46,326 nucleotides of DNA from Oscillospiraceae bacterium (GTDB taxonomy: Bacteria; Bacillota_A; Clostridia; Oscillospirales; WRJC01): contig WRJC01000023.1 in assembly GCA_009782405.1 (NCBI GenBank), positions 1 to 46,326 on the forward strand, written 5' to 3'. The position numbers and the translations under genes were made by a program. Shown piece after piece: positions 1-8,077 of the stretch. Each line of letters opens with the position of its first letter. Position 1 is the first letter of the stretch. The notes below the pieces were generated by a model that saw nothing but the letters and a program-made list of their open reading frames with translations, made no database searches and had not been told where the DNA came from.

Positions 1-2
1 TG

Positions 3-1409
3 GCGATCAAAAGCGATGGCAGCCTATGGGCTTGGGGAGATAACAGCGTTGGTCAACTCGGGGACGGGACTGTGACAACATACGATTATGATGATTATTT
101 GAATGTAATTGGATTCGAAAATAACAACAAATTAACGCCAACGCACATCATGGACAATGTGGCGCAGGTTTCGGCAGGAGCAGGGTACACGATGGTGATC
201 AAGAGCGATGGCAGCCTATGGGCTTGGGGAGAAAACGGTTTTGGCCGAATCGGTGACGGCACGACAACGGACGGATACGAACCCGTGCACATCATGGACA
301 ACGTGGCGCAGGTTTCGGCGGGCGAATATCACACGATGGCGATAAAGACCGACGGCAGCCTCTGGGCCTTGGGAAATAACGACTATGGCCAAATCGGGGA
401 CGGCACTGCGTCAATATTTAATCCAACTATGGGAATAACAATCAAATACGACTACAAATCAACTCCCGTGCACATCATGGACAACGTGGCGCAGGTTTCG
501 GCGGGCGAATATCACACGATGGCGATAAAGACCGACGGCAGCCTGTGGGCTTGGGGAAATAACGACTATGGCCAAATCGGGGACGGCACGACAACGGACA
601 GGTACGAACGCGTGCTCATCATGGAACCCGTGTACATCATGGACAACGTGGCGCAGATTTCGGCAGGTGAAATGTACACGATGGCGATAAAGAGCGATGG
701 CAGCCTCTGGGCCTGGGGGTATAACGGAAATGGGCAAATCGGTGACGGCACGACAACGGACAGACACAGCCCGGTGAAGATCATGGACAACGTGGCGCAG
801 GTTTCGGCAGGAGCAGGGTACACGATAGCGGTCAAAAGCGACGGCGGCGTATGGACTTGGGGGCGCAATTATTTGCACCAACTCGGCAGTGACACCCCCG
901 TAAAGATCATGGATGGCGGCGCCACGGAGCGAGCGACGAGTCAGCTTTCTTCTCAGCCGCCTCAAACGGAAACGCCCAGTCAGCTGCCCAAGACGCCGAG
1001 GATAGGGGAACAAATCGGAGACGTGGTGTACACGAGCATAACGGCATACATCGACGGCCAGCCCATACCGATAAGCAACATCAACGGCTACGCGCAGATA
1101 ATCGTGGAGGATTTGGCGGGGTACGGGTTCGACATGGCATGGAACGCGGCCGAGAAGACGCTGAGAGTGGAGCGCAACAGAGGCAAGGCGACGAAGCCGC
1201 TGCCCATCGAAAGCATTCCGCCCGGGAAAAAGCCGGGCGACCTCAAGGCGAAATATGTCGTGTCGGCGATCAAGGTGTACCTGTCGGGCGAACTGGTGGA
1301 GAGCTACTCGATAAACGGGTATATGTTCATCGATTTCAATCTTTTGGGCAAATACGGGAAGGTCACCTGGGACAACTCGGCGAGAAGGCTGAGCTGCCAG
1401 CTCTATTGA
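3..1409 (+). CDS. RCC1-repeat protein with C-terminal stalk-like modules (5' end outside window)
   Basis: The frame is open from base 3, so the window starts inside the gene and the real start lies upstream; an internal GTG at 72 is not a believable start. It encodes at least five complete RCC1-type beta-propeller repeats, beginning near 143, 289, 471, 633 and 777, plus part of another at the window edge. Each reads roughly '[30 protein letters not shown]'. A Ser/Pro/Gln-rich linker (about 925-1000) leads to two short modules containing 'NINGYAQI' and 'SINGYMFI', each followed by a Trp-containing strand. These resemble the copper-amine-oxidase-N-like (stalk) domains of Clostridia surface proteins. 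RCC1 propellers mediate protein contacts in eukaryotes; in secreted bacterial proteins their ligand is usually unknown. Export is inferred, since the N-terminus is not visible. Several repeats are nearly identical at DNA level. Confidence 0.85.
   Translation, partial: AIKSDGSLWAWGDNSVGQLGDGTVTTYDYDDYLNVIGFENNNKLTPTHIMDNVAQVSAGAGYTMVIKSDGSLWAWGENGFGRIGDGTTTDGYEPVHIMDNVAQVSAGEYHTMAIKTDGSLWALGNNDYGQIGDGTASIFNPTMGITIKYDYKSTPVHIMDNVAQVSAGEYHTMAIKTDGSLWAWGNNDYGQIGDGTTTDRYERVLIMEPVYIMDNVAQISAGEMYTMAIKSDGSLWAWGYNGNGQIGDGTTTDRHSPVKIMDNVAQVSAGAGYTIAVKSDGGVWTWGRNYLHQLGSDTPVKIMDGGATERATSQLSSQPPQTETPSQLPKTPRIGEQIGDVVYTSITAYIDGQPIPISNINGYAQIIVEDLAGYGFDMAWNAAEKTLRVERNRGKATKPLPIESIPPGKKPGDLKAKYVVSAIKVYLSGELVESYSINGYMFIDFNLLGKYGKVTWDNSARRLSCQLY
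143..890 (+). repeat. Near-identical coding repeats of the RCC1 propeller
   Basis: Five tandem units share long stretches of the same DNA, for example 'atcatggacaacgtggcgca' at the head of most units. The units starting near 289 and 471 are almost identical over about 120 bases. Spacing is uneven because some units carry short insertions (around 405-470 and 605-632). This suggests recent duplication or gene conversion within the gene. Confidence 0.85.
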
Positions 1410-1420
1410 CCGAGCTTTTT

Positions 1421-1450
1421 GGCAAGGTTTGGGTAATTGCCGGCATTTTT
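1421..1450 (+). terminator. Weak candidate terminator between convergent genes
   Basis: GGCAA (1421-1425) can pair with TTGCC (1437-1441) around an 11-base loop. A short T-run follows a few bases later. It lies in the 52-base gap between the RCC1 gene and the convergent Tim44-like gene. The stem is short, so this is tentative. Confidence 0.3.
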
Positions 1451-1461
1451 CCGCTTTAAAA

Positions 1462-2460
1462 TTATTGCTCTGTTCTGATGCCCTCGTCGATTGTGTCGTT
1501 TCTGATCGTGCCGAAATCCGACAGCACCCAGCTGTACTGCCCCGTCGTCACGACCGAATCGCAGTACGCGCACTTCGCCGACGACGTCATTTCGAGCGGA
1601 GCGCCGCACTTCGGGCATTTGTGCCCTCTCTCTTCGCCAGTCTCCTCCTTCGTCAGCTCACCGGACGAACGCATGAATTTCATCTTGTACCGCAAGTCCC
1701 AGCGCGTGGTTTTGTCCCCGCGCAAAATGCGCCCCGTCTTCTCGTCCTCCTGCCAGTCGATCATCCTCGCGTTGAGGTACGCCGTGAGGTACTCGAACTG
1801 CCCGTCCTTGGCGTAGCTCGTCAGATATGCGGTATTTACGACCATGCTCTCGTAGTGGTAGATCACGCCCTGGTCGATTTTCGCCCGGATCTGCTTGGCC
1901 GTCGCATCGTACAGGTTATCGTGCAAAAAGACGCGCACAGGTGTCAAGTCGCGCTTGCACCACGCGGTCTGTATATCTATGTATACCCTTTTGGCAAACG
2001 ACACGAAGTCGCCCGCGGAAAAATTTACGTCGCGCCCCTTGATGATGCCCTCTATCTGGGCGGTTCTGTCCGGCAGCTTTATGTGCAGGCCCTCGTTCGA
2101 GCTCGGCCTCACCGCGCCGGTTTGGGTTCCCGGACGCTTCTTCTTTTTTTTGTCGCTGACAAACACAATAACCACGACGATTCCGATAATAAGGATCATT
2201 CCAATGAAGCCCTCCAACGTCAATTCGCCGCCATCGCCATCGTAGCTTCCTCCGCCATCGTATCCGCCCCCGCCGTCGTATCCGCCGCCTCCTCCGTAAT
2301 CGTTTCCGTCAAATGCGCCGGAGGGCAGCATGAAACAGGCCGCAAAAGCCGCAGCCAGCAGCGCGGCAATTAAAAAAGGCGTTATCTTTCTTATCATATT
2401 ATTTTTATGATCCTTCCAAGTTTTTTTGATGTTATTTGAAATTCTTCGCAAATTTACCAT
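1462..2460 (-). CDS. Tim44-like membrane protein with C-terminal zinc ribbon
   Basis: 332 residues. In order: a hydrophobic signal-like segment (about 25-50), a Gly/Asp/Tyr-rich stretch of repeated 'YDGGG' (about 56-78), a transmembrane helix (about 83-102, 'FIGMILIIGIVVVIVFV'), a basic stop-transfer patch 'DKKKKKR', and a Tim44-like domain (about 130-270). A CPKC...CAYC zinc ribbon lies near the C-terminus. Tim44-like domains in bacteria occur in membrane-anchored proteins of unknown role. The start at 2460 overlaps the end of the upstream methyltransferase gene by 7 bases and has a nearby GAGG, which suggests translational coupling. A second ATG at 2397 gives a more typical signal peptide but a poorly spaced ribosome site. 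It is the last gene of the minus-strand block. The family call is moderate and the function unknown. Confidence 0.72.
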   Translation of the reverse strand: MVNLRRISNNIKKTWKDHKNNMIRKITPFLIAALLAAAFAACFMLPSGAFDGNDYGGGGGYDGGGGYDGGGSYDGDGGELTLEGFIGMILIIGIVVVIVFVSDKKKKKRPGTQTGAVRPSSNEGLHIKLPDRTAQIEGIIKGRDVNFSAGDFVSFAKRVYIDIQTAWCKRDLTPVRVFLHDNLYDATAKQIRAKIDQGVIYHYESMVVNTAYLTSYAKDGQFEYLTAYLNARMIDWQEDEKTGRILRGDKTTRWDLRYKMKFMRSSGELTKEETGEERGHKCPKCGAPLEMTSSAKCAYCDSVVTTGQYSWVLSDFGTIRNDTIDEGIRTEQ

Positions 2461-3296
2461 CGCCTGCCCGCCCTCTGCCGATGGATCTCATAGGAGACGA
2501 CAGTCGCCGCGCTCTGGGCGGCCAATGAATGCGCAAAAGGCTTCGCATAGGGGATCTTTACGATTTCGTCGGCGCATCTCAAAAAATCCCCGGATATGCC
2601 GCGCTTCTCCCCACCTATCACAAAAACAGCCTTTTCGGCGAACTCCACTTCGAATATGTCGCGCGATTTTGCGTTTTTTTCCATGCAGTATATCGCAAAG
2701 CCTTCGGCCTTCAACATATCCGCCAATTCGGTTTTGCTGTTTTTGTCGCTTGAAAAAACCGCGACCGGCAGCTTTGAAAAAGTGCCCGTGGAGGCTTTTT
2801 CTATCGTGGCCTCGGAAAACCCGAAATCCCGTTCGGGCAAAATCAGCGCGTCCGTGCCCTGCGTGTACACGGCCCTTGCGGCATAACCGAGATTATACGG
2901 ATCCTCTATTCCCTCGATTACCGCGATCGAAATATACTTTTGATCTTTGGGCAGGGAGCGGATGAGTTCCTGCGGGGTCAAAAACTTTCGCCTTTTGGCT
3001 ATTGCGAAAATGCCCCCGTGGGTTTTTCCCAGCGAATAAAAGCCAAACTTTTCCACGCCCCGCTCAAATTCGCCCATTTCGTCCGGGCCAAAGCCGATTG
3101 CCTCGATATTTTTCGCCTTCGCGCAGGATCGGATATTTTTTATGCTGCGGCTTTCTGCGCCTTCTTTGAGGATGATCTTCAAAATCCGGGAATCATCCGA
3201 AGAAAGCGCGGACATTACCGATATTGCCCCTTCCAATATTATCGCGCTTGAGGAACTTATCAGATGGATTATATCTTCTGCCCTATTTTTTGCCAT
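2454..3296 (-). CDS. TrmH/SpoU-family RNA 2'-O-methyltransferase
   Basis: 280 residues from the ATG at 3296, chosen because GGGAG lies 7 bases upstream; the ORF opens six bases earlier at a TTG. The family moves a methyl group from S-adenosylmethionine to a ribose 2'-OH in rRNA or tRNA using a knotted SPOUT fold. Motif 1 is 'IEDPYNLGYAARA' (about 130-142), motif 2 is 'VIGGEKRGIS', and motif 3 starts 'KIPYAKPFAHSLAAQSAA'. Motif 3 departs from the usual SLNVSxAA, keeping Ser-Leu but losing Asn. The N-terminal third matches the substrate-binding part of RlmB/TrmH-like enzymes only loosely. It overlaps tsaB by 14 bases and lies in the tsaE-tsaB operon. The RNA target cannot be told from sequence. 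Confidence 0.85.
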   Translation of the reverse strand: MAKNRAEDIIHLISSSSAIILEGAISVMSALSSDDSRILKIILKEGAESRSIKNIRSCAKAKNIEAIGFGPDEMGEFERGVEKFGFYSLGKTHGGIFAIAKRRKFLTPQELIRSLPKDQKYISIAVIEGIEDPYNLGYAARAVYTQGTDALILPERDFGFSEATIEKASTGTFSKLPVAVFSSDKNSKTELADMLKAEGFAIYCMEKNAKSRDIFEVEFAEKAVFVIGGEKRGISGDFLRCADEIVKIPYAKPFAHSLAAQSAATVVSYEIHRQRAGRRW

Positions 3297-3981
3297 TTTC
3301 AAACTCCCGTTCGGCCTGCGTTTTTATGAGGTAGGCGGGAGAAAGCGCCCTCGCGTGCACTGCGCCGCCTTTTTTGTATTTTTCATATGCCGCCCTGCAC
3401 AAAGAAGCGGCAGAAGGCCGCTTCAACATATCCGGAACTTTGACAATTCCCGGAAAATCAAGCTGTTCGCACATAACCGCCCCATCGCCGACAAAAGCCA
3501 CCTTGCGCCCGGCAAACTCGGCGTTCAGTTCGGCTTCAAGCGCGTCCGCCGTGATGATCCGGTCGCCCTTCACGCACTCCAAATTTTCGAAGATTGCGTT
3601 GTAGACTTGTTTCCGCCTCGCGTCGATAACTGGCAGCACCAATATGCCGCCCTCATAGCCGCGAAAATTATGCGCCAGCGCACAAAGCGAAGACACCCCG
3701 ACGCAATTGTCCGCACTCGAGCCAAATGCCAAACCTTTTGTTGTCGATACGCCTATCCTGATCCCGGTAAAAGACCCCGGGCCGGTCACGGTCGCGAACA
3801 AATCGATTTCGGCGGGCAAAACCCCCGCGCATCTTAATGTCGAGTCTATCATCGGCATCAGGTTTTCGCTGTGGGAAAGCTTGCCGTCCGAATTCATTTC
3901 GGAGAGTATTTTTTGGTTTTCGGCGTCCATCACCGCCGTCGAGGCGATTTTTGAAGCTGTGTCTATACCAAATACAAGCAT
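3283..3981 (-). CDS. tsaB: tRNA threonylcarbamoyladenosine biosynthesis protein TsaB
   Basis: 232 residues if translation starts at the ATG at 3981 ('MLVFGIDTAS'), which matches the usual TsaB N-terminus; a longer TTG-initiated version from 4008 would overlap tsaE. TsaB is the ASKHA-fold partner that holds TsaD (and TsaE) in the complex adding threonylcarbamoyl to A37 of ANN-decoding tRNAs. Visible family marks are 'GIDTAS' at the N-terminus, 'SHSENLMPMID', 'GPGSFTGIRIG' and 'VIDARRKQVYNA'. It sits five bases after tsaE. TsaD and TsaC are not in the window. Confidence 0.93.
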   Translation of the reverse strand: MLVFGIDTASKIASTAVMDAENQKILSEMNSDGKLSHSENLMPMIDSTLRCAGVLPAEIDLFATVTGPGSFTGIRIGVSTTKGLAFGSSADNCVGVSSLCALAHNFRGYEGGILVLPVIDARRKQVYNAIFENLECVKGDRIITADALEAELNAEFAGRKVAFVGDGAVMCEQLDFPGIVKVPDMLKRPSAASLCRAAYEKYKKGGAVHARALSPAYLIKTQAEREFENGKK

Positions 3982-3985
3982 ATCG

Positions 3986-4414
3986 TCATTCAAGCCTTTC
4001 GAAAACAATTTTTCGCTTGTCGCCCCGTAATTTCGCGATTTCCACGTTCACCGTGTTTTCGCCGAAAAAATCCGAAATTTTTTCAAACCACTCGATGACA
4101 ATCAGGTCCCCGCCGCCAAGACAATCGTAAAATCCCGTGGAGAGCAGGTCTTCTTCCGATTCTATCCTGTACATATCGAAATGCAAAATTCGCCCGGCGG
4201 TTGTTTTGTATTCATTCAAAATCGAAAACGTGGGGCTGACCACCCGCAGGCTCGGCGAAAAAAATTTCGCCAGCCCGCGGGTGAAAGCGGTTTTGCCCGC
4301 GCCAAGATCCCCTTTCAGCGCCACTATATCCCCAAATTTTATTTTGTCTTTTTTTGCGAGCGCAAAACCTATCTCCTCGGTTTCCTGCTCGCTGTCTGAA
4401 AAAAATTCAGGCAT
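3986..4414 (-). CDS. tsaE: tRNA threonylcarbamoyladenosine biosynthesis ATPase TsaE
   Basis: 142 residues, a normal length for the family. TsaE is the P-loop ATPase that drives turnover of the TsaBD complex in t6A37 tRNA modification. The Walker A motif 'GDLGAGKT' lies at about residues 35-42. It is followed by 'VVSPTFSILNEY', 'HFDMYRI' and 'VIEWFEK', all typical of TsaE. The gene begins 11 bases after the GH4 stop codon and is followed at once by tsaB, so it is probably transcribed from the GH4 promoter or by readthrough. Confidence 0.95.
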   Translation of the reverse strand: MPEFFSDSEQETEEIGFALAKKDKIKFGDIVALKGDLGAGKTAFTRGLAKFFSPSLRVVSPTFSILNEYKTTAGRILHFDMYRIESEEDLLSTGFYDCLGGGDLIVIEWFEKISDFFGENTVNVEIAKLRGDKRKIVFERLE

Positions 4415-4425
4415 TTTCGAAATCC

Positions 4426-5745
4426 CTATATCTCAAACTGCGGCAGGTATTCTTTGTTTTTCTCGAACATTTCGTCCGCCATGTCGCGTATTTCCTGCAT
4501 TGAACACACAGCGGCCGAAAGCGGGTCGTACAAAAGCGCCCGGGTGACCTTTTCCCTGTCGCCTTCGAGGCTGCCCTCGACCACAAGCGTTTCGATTTGC
4601 GCTGATGTGTTGACCAGCAATGCGCACTGCGGGGGCAGTTTGGCCGTGCGCAGGGGGCGCAGCCCCGCCTTTGAGGCGATAACCGGCACTTCCACGCAGC
4701 ACCCCTCGGGCAAATTGTCGATGAATTTGTCGTTTAGCACGTTGCCGTTGAATTCAAAGGTTTCATTGTCGCCGAATATGGCGTTGAAAATGTAAGCGGC
4801 ATATTCATGGCCGCGCGCTATGTCCGTATTCGGGTCGGCGATCCAGTTTTTGATGTCATCCCTCCAGGTTTCTTCGCGCTGCAGGTACGCATCCAATATA
4901 TATGCGTAAACGCCCGGGTTCCAGCCTGTTCCGTGGGTGCAATATTTTTCTATCAGTTCGGGGCGTTTTCTGAACCAGGCATTGTATTCTGAATTATGGC
5001 CGGAAGATTCGGTCACGTAATATCCGAGGTGCTTGAACATCTCGTTTCGCACAATTTCCTCGTTATATATTTCGGGCTTTTTTATCGCCTCTTTGAGCGC
5101 GGGGTATGCGTCTTCGCCTTTGACCTTGAAATCCAGGTAGAAGGCCTGATGGTTTATGCCCGAACAGGTGTATGTCACATCTTTCATGTCAGCGCCTATC
5201 CAGTGAGCGAGCATATGCGCCGTCCCCTGCACCGAATGGCAGAGGCCCGTAATCGTCAGCTTCGGCAGTTCCTTTTGGATCGTCTGGCACAGCATCGCCA
5301 TCGGATTGGTGTAGTTGAGCACCACCGCATTTGGCGCGTATTTGTATATGTCGCGGCAAATGTCGAGCATGACCGGGCCGGTGCGCAAATACCTGAATAT
5401 GCCGGAAGGCCCGCGAGTGTCCCCGATATTCGTGTCTATTCCGTATTTTTTGGGTATTTCGATGTCGTGGCGCCAAACGTCGACTTCGCCGGAGAGAATG
5501 GTGATCAAAACACCGTCCGCGCCTTCCAAAGCGGATGCCCGATCCAAGGTGGCGGTGACTTTCGCGGGATAATTTCCCGCCTTCACGATTTTGTTCACCG
5601 CTTTTTCGATGTAGTCGAGCTTTTCCTTGTTGATGTCCATGAGCGCGATGTGCGCATCAGAAAAAGATGGGAAAGACAAGATGTCTTTTACGAGGGTGCG
5701 GGTGAACCCGAACGAACCCGCGCCGATGAATGCGATTTTTTTCAT
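4426..5745 (-). CDS. GH4 alpha-galactosidase (MelA-type, NAD+ and Mn2+ dependent)
   Basis: 439 residues, full length for glycoside hydrolase family 4. These cytoplasmic enzymes cleave glycosides by a redox-assisted elimination that needs NAD+ and a divalent metal. The N-terminal Rossmann motif is '[11 protein letters not shown]' (about 6-16). 'NYTNPMA' (144-150), the metal-binding 'CHSVQ' (169-173) and 'GINHQAFY' (196-203) are all present; the CHSV form favours alpha-galactosidase over the 6-phospho-glucosidase branch. An AAGGAG ribosome site lies 7 bases before the ATG. A strong promoter with a palindrome lies just upstream, so it probably starts its own unit and continues into tsaE. The galactose it would release fits the galK at 18117. 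Alpha-galacturonidase or another GH4 specificity is possible. Confidence 0.9.
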   Translation of the reverse strand: MKKIAFIGAGSFGFTRTLVKDILSFPSFSDAHIALMDINKEKLDYIEKAVNKIVKAGNYPAKVTATLDRASALEGADGVLITILSGEVDVWRHDIEIPKKYGIDTNIGDTRGPSGIFRYLRTGPVMLDICRDIYKYAPNAVVLNYTNPMAMLCQTIQKELPKLTITGLCHSVQGTAHMLAHWIGADMKDVTYTCSGINHQAFYLDFKVKGEDAYPALKEAIKKPEIYNEEIVRNEMFKHLGYYVTESSGHNSEYNAWFRKRPELIEKYCTHGTGWNPGVYAYILDAYLQREETWRDDIKNWIADPNTDIARGHEYAAYIFNAIFGDNETFEFNGNVLNDKFIDNLPEGCCVEVPVIASKAGLRPLRTAKLPPQCALLVNTSAQIETLVVEGSLEGDREKVTRALLYDPLSAAVCSMQEIRDMADEMFEKNKEYLPQFEI

Positions 5746-5826
5746 ATTTTTTCTCCTTAAAAATATATATTATTTTGCCCTTGCCTATTTGCCCGTTTTT
5801 TGCACCGAAAGTTTCGATTTTTATAT

Positions 5827-5855
5827 ATCATACCACAAAACCGCGCATAAGTCAA
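5827..5855 (-). promoter_or_regulatory. Promoter of the GH4 gene
   Basis: On the minus strand TTGACT (5850-5855) and TATGAT (5827-5832) are separated by 17 bases. The predicted transcript begins about 75 bases before the GH4 start codon. Confidence 0.8.
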
Positions 5856-5864
5856 CAATTGTTG
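5853..5864. promoter_or_regulatory. 12-bp palindrome overlapping the GH4 -35 box
   Basis: CAACAATTGTTG is a perfect palindrome that overlaps the -35 hexamer. This is a typical operator position for a sugar-responsive regulator. Its core AACAATTGTT differs by one base from AACAACTGTT at 35214-35223 and 43142-43151. Confidence 0.55.
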
Positions 5865-5874
5865 CCGCATATTT

Positions 5875-6387
5875 TCATTTTTCCGGTTTTTTCAGAATGT
5901 CAAAGCGCACTATGGCGATCAGTATGGAAAAAAGGCAGAAGCTCTCGGTCAGCACACCCGCAAAAGACAGCACGATGATATTGTATGTCATCCAAAGCGC
6001 CGAAACAGGCAGCATGCAAAACCGGATATTGCGGGGGTTTTGCATCGTGAACACGAAAGTTGAAATTCCCATCGCCAAAACCGGGAAAAACGAAAACACG
6101 TCTTCCCCGGCAAATATGCCAAATACAAAAAAAGCGGCCATAAAAACAGCCGCCAATATATTTTGCCGCAATTTGCCGTGCCTATGCGAAAACATCAAAT
6201 TGCGCGGCACTTCTATCAAATTCATTCCCGCTCCCGTAAACGCCCCCAGCAGCGCAAAATGCGCCGCAAAGGCAAAGGCGGCGGCGGCTTGGATCATGAG
6301 GATTTTCCGCCTGTCATTTTGCTGGAAGGATAAAAACGCCAATGCCATTCCGACAAGCCCGATCGCCTGCGCTGCGTAAAATTTCAT
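5875..6387 (-). CDS. YgjV-family inner membrane protein
   Basis: 170 residues with about five or six hydrophobic segments: an N-terminal 'AQAIGLVGMALAFLSFQQND', then 'QAAAAFAFAAHFALLGAFTG', then three further helices. The opening, the 'FLSFQQNDRRKIL' loop and the 'HFALLGAFTGA' segment fit the YgjV (Imp-YgjV) family of unknown function. There is no recognisable ribosome site before the ATG, only an AT-rich stretch with repeated 'attgattt', so expression may be low or coupled to fhs 39 bases upstream. Family call moderate; role unknown. Confidence 0.78.
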   Translation of the reverse strand: MKFYAAQAIGLVGMALAFLSFQQNDRRKILMIQAAAAFAFAAHFALLGAFTGAGMNLIEVPRNLMFSHRHGKLRQNILAAVFMAAFFVFGIFAGEDVFSFFPVLAMGISTFVFTMQNPRNIRFCMLPVSALWMTYNIIVLSFAGVLTESFCLFSILIAIVRFDILKKPEK

Positions 6388-6426
6388 TATTTTATTGATT
6401 TATTGATTTATCAATTTTTCCCGTTT

Positions 6427-8073
6427 TCACGAAAGATTAATTATATTCCCTTCGCCGTCGAGATCGATGAGTTCCGCATTCGGGACTTTCGGAAGCCCCG
6501 GCATGATCATCACATCCCCGGTCATCGCGACTATGAAACCCGCCCCGGTTTGTATTATCATGTCCTTCACCTTCAATTCGAAATCCGCGGGCCTGCCAGT
6601 CATCGCGGGGTCATCGGAAAGGGAATACTGCGTTTTTGCCATGCACACGGGCAAATGCCCATAGCGCAGTTTTTCTATCTGCGCCAAAACTTCTTCCGCT
6701 TTCTCGGAATATGCCACTTTTGCGGCGCCGTATACGTTTTTGGCTATTTTTTCGATTTTTTTCTTTGTCGAATCTTCGGGGTCGTAGGCGAAGCGCAAAT
6801 TGTTTTTACCGGAGCGCGCTTCGCATATTTCGACCACTTTCCTCGCAAGCTCGATCGAGCCTTTGCCCCCTTGCTCAAAAGCGGCCGATAACGAATAGGG
6901 GATGTTATGCCGTCGGCAAAGCGAGGCGATTTTTTCGAGCTCGCTTTCGGAATCTGTCGGAAAGCGGTTGATGGCGAGCGCCGCATCCACGCCAAATTTT
7001 CGCAGGTTCTCGAAATGGGCCAGCACATTTTCAAAGCCCGATTCCATTTCTCCGCCGCCGTGGTGCGAGATCGCCCTTAGCGTGGCGACTATCACCGCCG
7101 CATCGGGGCACAGGCCGGTTTTGCGGCACTTTATGTCGAAAAACTTCTCCGCTCCGAGATCCGAACCGAAGCCCGCTTCGGTCACCGCATAGTCGGCGAG
7201 TTTCAGGGCGGCTTTCGTCGCCCTGACTGAATTGCATCCGTGCGCGATGTTCGCAAAGGGCCCGCCGTGCACAAAAACCGGAACGCCTTCTATCGTCTGC
7301 ACCAAATTTGGCCGGAAAGCGTCTTTTAAAAGCGCGCACATCGAACCCTCGATTTTAAGTTCCCTGGCAAATGCGGGTTCGCCGGAGAATTTATATCCCA
7401 CGCTGATGTTTCCCAGCATGGCCTTGAGCTCCGCGAGATTTTCGGCAAGGCAAAATATCGCCATAATTTCGCTTGCAGCGGTTATCCTGAAACCGTCTTT
7501 TCTCGGAACGTTCTTTTTTCCGCCGAGCCCCACCGTTATGTCTTTCAGGGCGCGGTCGTTTTGATCCATGCAGCGCGAAAAGGTGATTTTTTCGGGATTT
7601 ATCCCCAAAGCGTTGCCTTGGTATATATGATTGTCCAAAACGGCGCACAGCAAATTATTCGCCGAGGTTATCGCGTGCATATCCCCTGTGAAGTGCAGGT
7701 TTATATCCTCCATTGGTATCACCTGCGAATACCCGCCGCCTGCGGCTCCGCCTTTTATCCCGAAGACAGGCCCCAGCGAGGGTTCCCTCAGCGTTATCGC
7801 GGTTTTGTGCCCGAGCAAACAAAGCGCCTGGCCCAAGCCTATTGACATCGTCGTTTTGCCCTCGCCGTATTTCGTGGGGGTCATCGCCGTGACCAAAATC
7901 AATTTTCCGTTTTTTTCGCTTTTTGCGAGCTTAGACAGGGCTTCTTCCGAAAGTTTTGCTTTGTGGCTTCCGTATTGGTCTATGTCGCGGTCGGGATCCA
8001 ATGAAAGCGAGGCCGCAATTTCCCTGATGGGCTTTATTTTTGCATTTCTTGAAATTTCTATGTCGTTTGGCAA
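6427..8073 (-). CDS. fhs: Formate-tetrahydrofolate ligase
   Basis: 548 residues, close to the usual 555-560. It makes 10-formyl-tetrahydrofolate from formate, THF and ATP, feeding purine synthesis or, run in reverse, formate release. The ATP-binding loop 'PTKYGEGKTT' (66-75), 'EPSLGPVFGIKGGAAGGG' (97-114) and 'GVPVFVHGGPFANIAHG' are clear. The start codon is TTG at 8073, with GGAGGAG eight bases upstream lying in the last codons of pnp, so translation is probably coupled to pnp. FolD at 20756 supplies the next one-carbon steps. Confidence 0.97.
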   Translation of the reverse strand: MPNDIEISRNAKIKPIREIAASLSLDPDRDIDQYGSHKAKLSEEALSKLAKSEKNGKLILVTAMTPTKYGEGKTTMSIGLGQALCLLGHKTAITLREPSLGPVFGIKGGAAGGGYSQVIPMEDINLHFTGDMHAITSANNLLCAVLDNHIYQGNALGINPEKITFSRCMDQNDRALKDITVGLGGKKNVPRKDGFRITAASEIMAIFCLAENLAELKAMLGNISVGYKFSGEPAFARELKIEGSMCALLKDAFRPNLVQTIEGVPVFVHGGPFANIAHGCNSVRATKAALKLADYAVTEAGFGSDLGAEKFFDIKCRKTGLCPDAAVIVATLRAISHHGGGEMESGFENVLAHFENLRKFGVDAALAINRFPTDSESELEKIASLCRRHNIPYSLSAAFEQGGKGSIELARKVVEICEARSGKNNLRFAYDPEDSTKKKIEKIAKNVYGAAKVAYSEKAEEVLAQIEKLRYGHLPVCMAKTQYSLSDDPAMTGRPADFELKVKDMIIQTGAGFIVAMTGDVMIMPGLPKVPNAELIDLDGEGNIINLS

Positions 8074-8077
8074 AATC

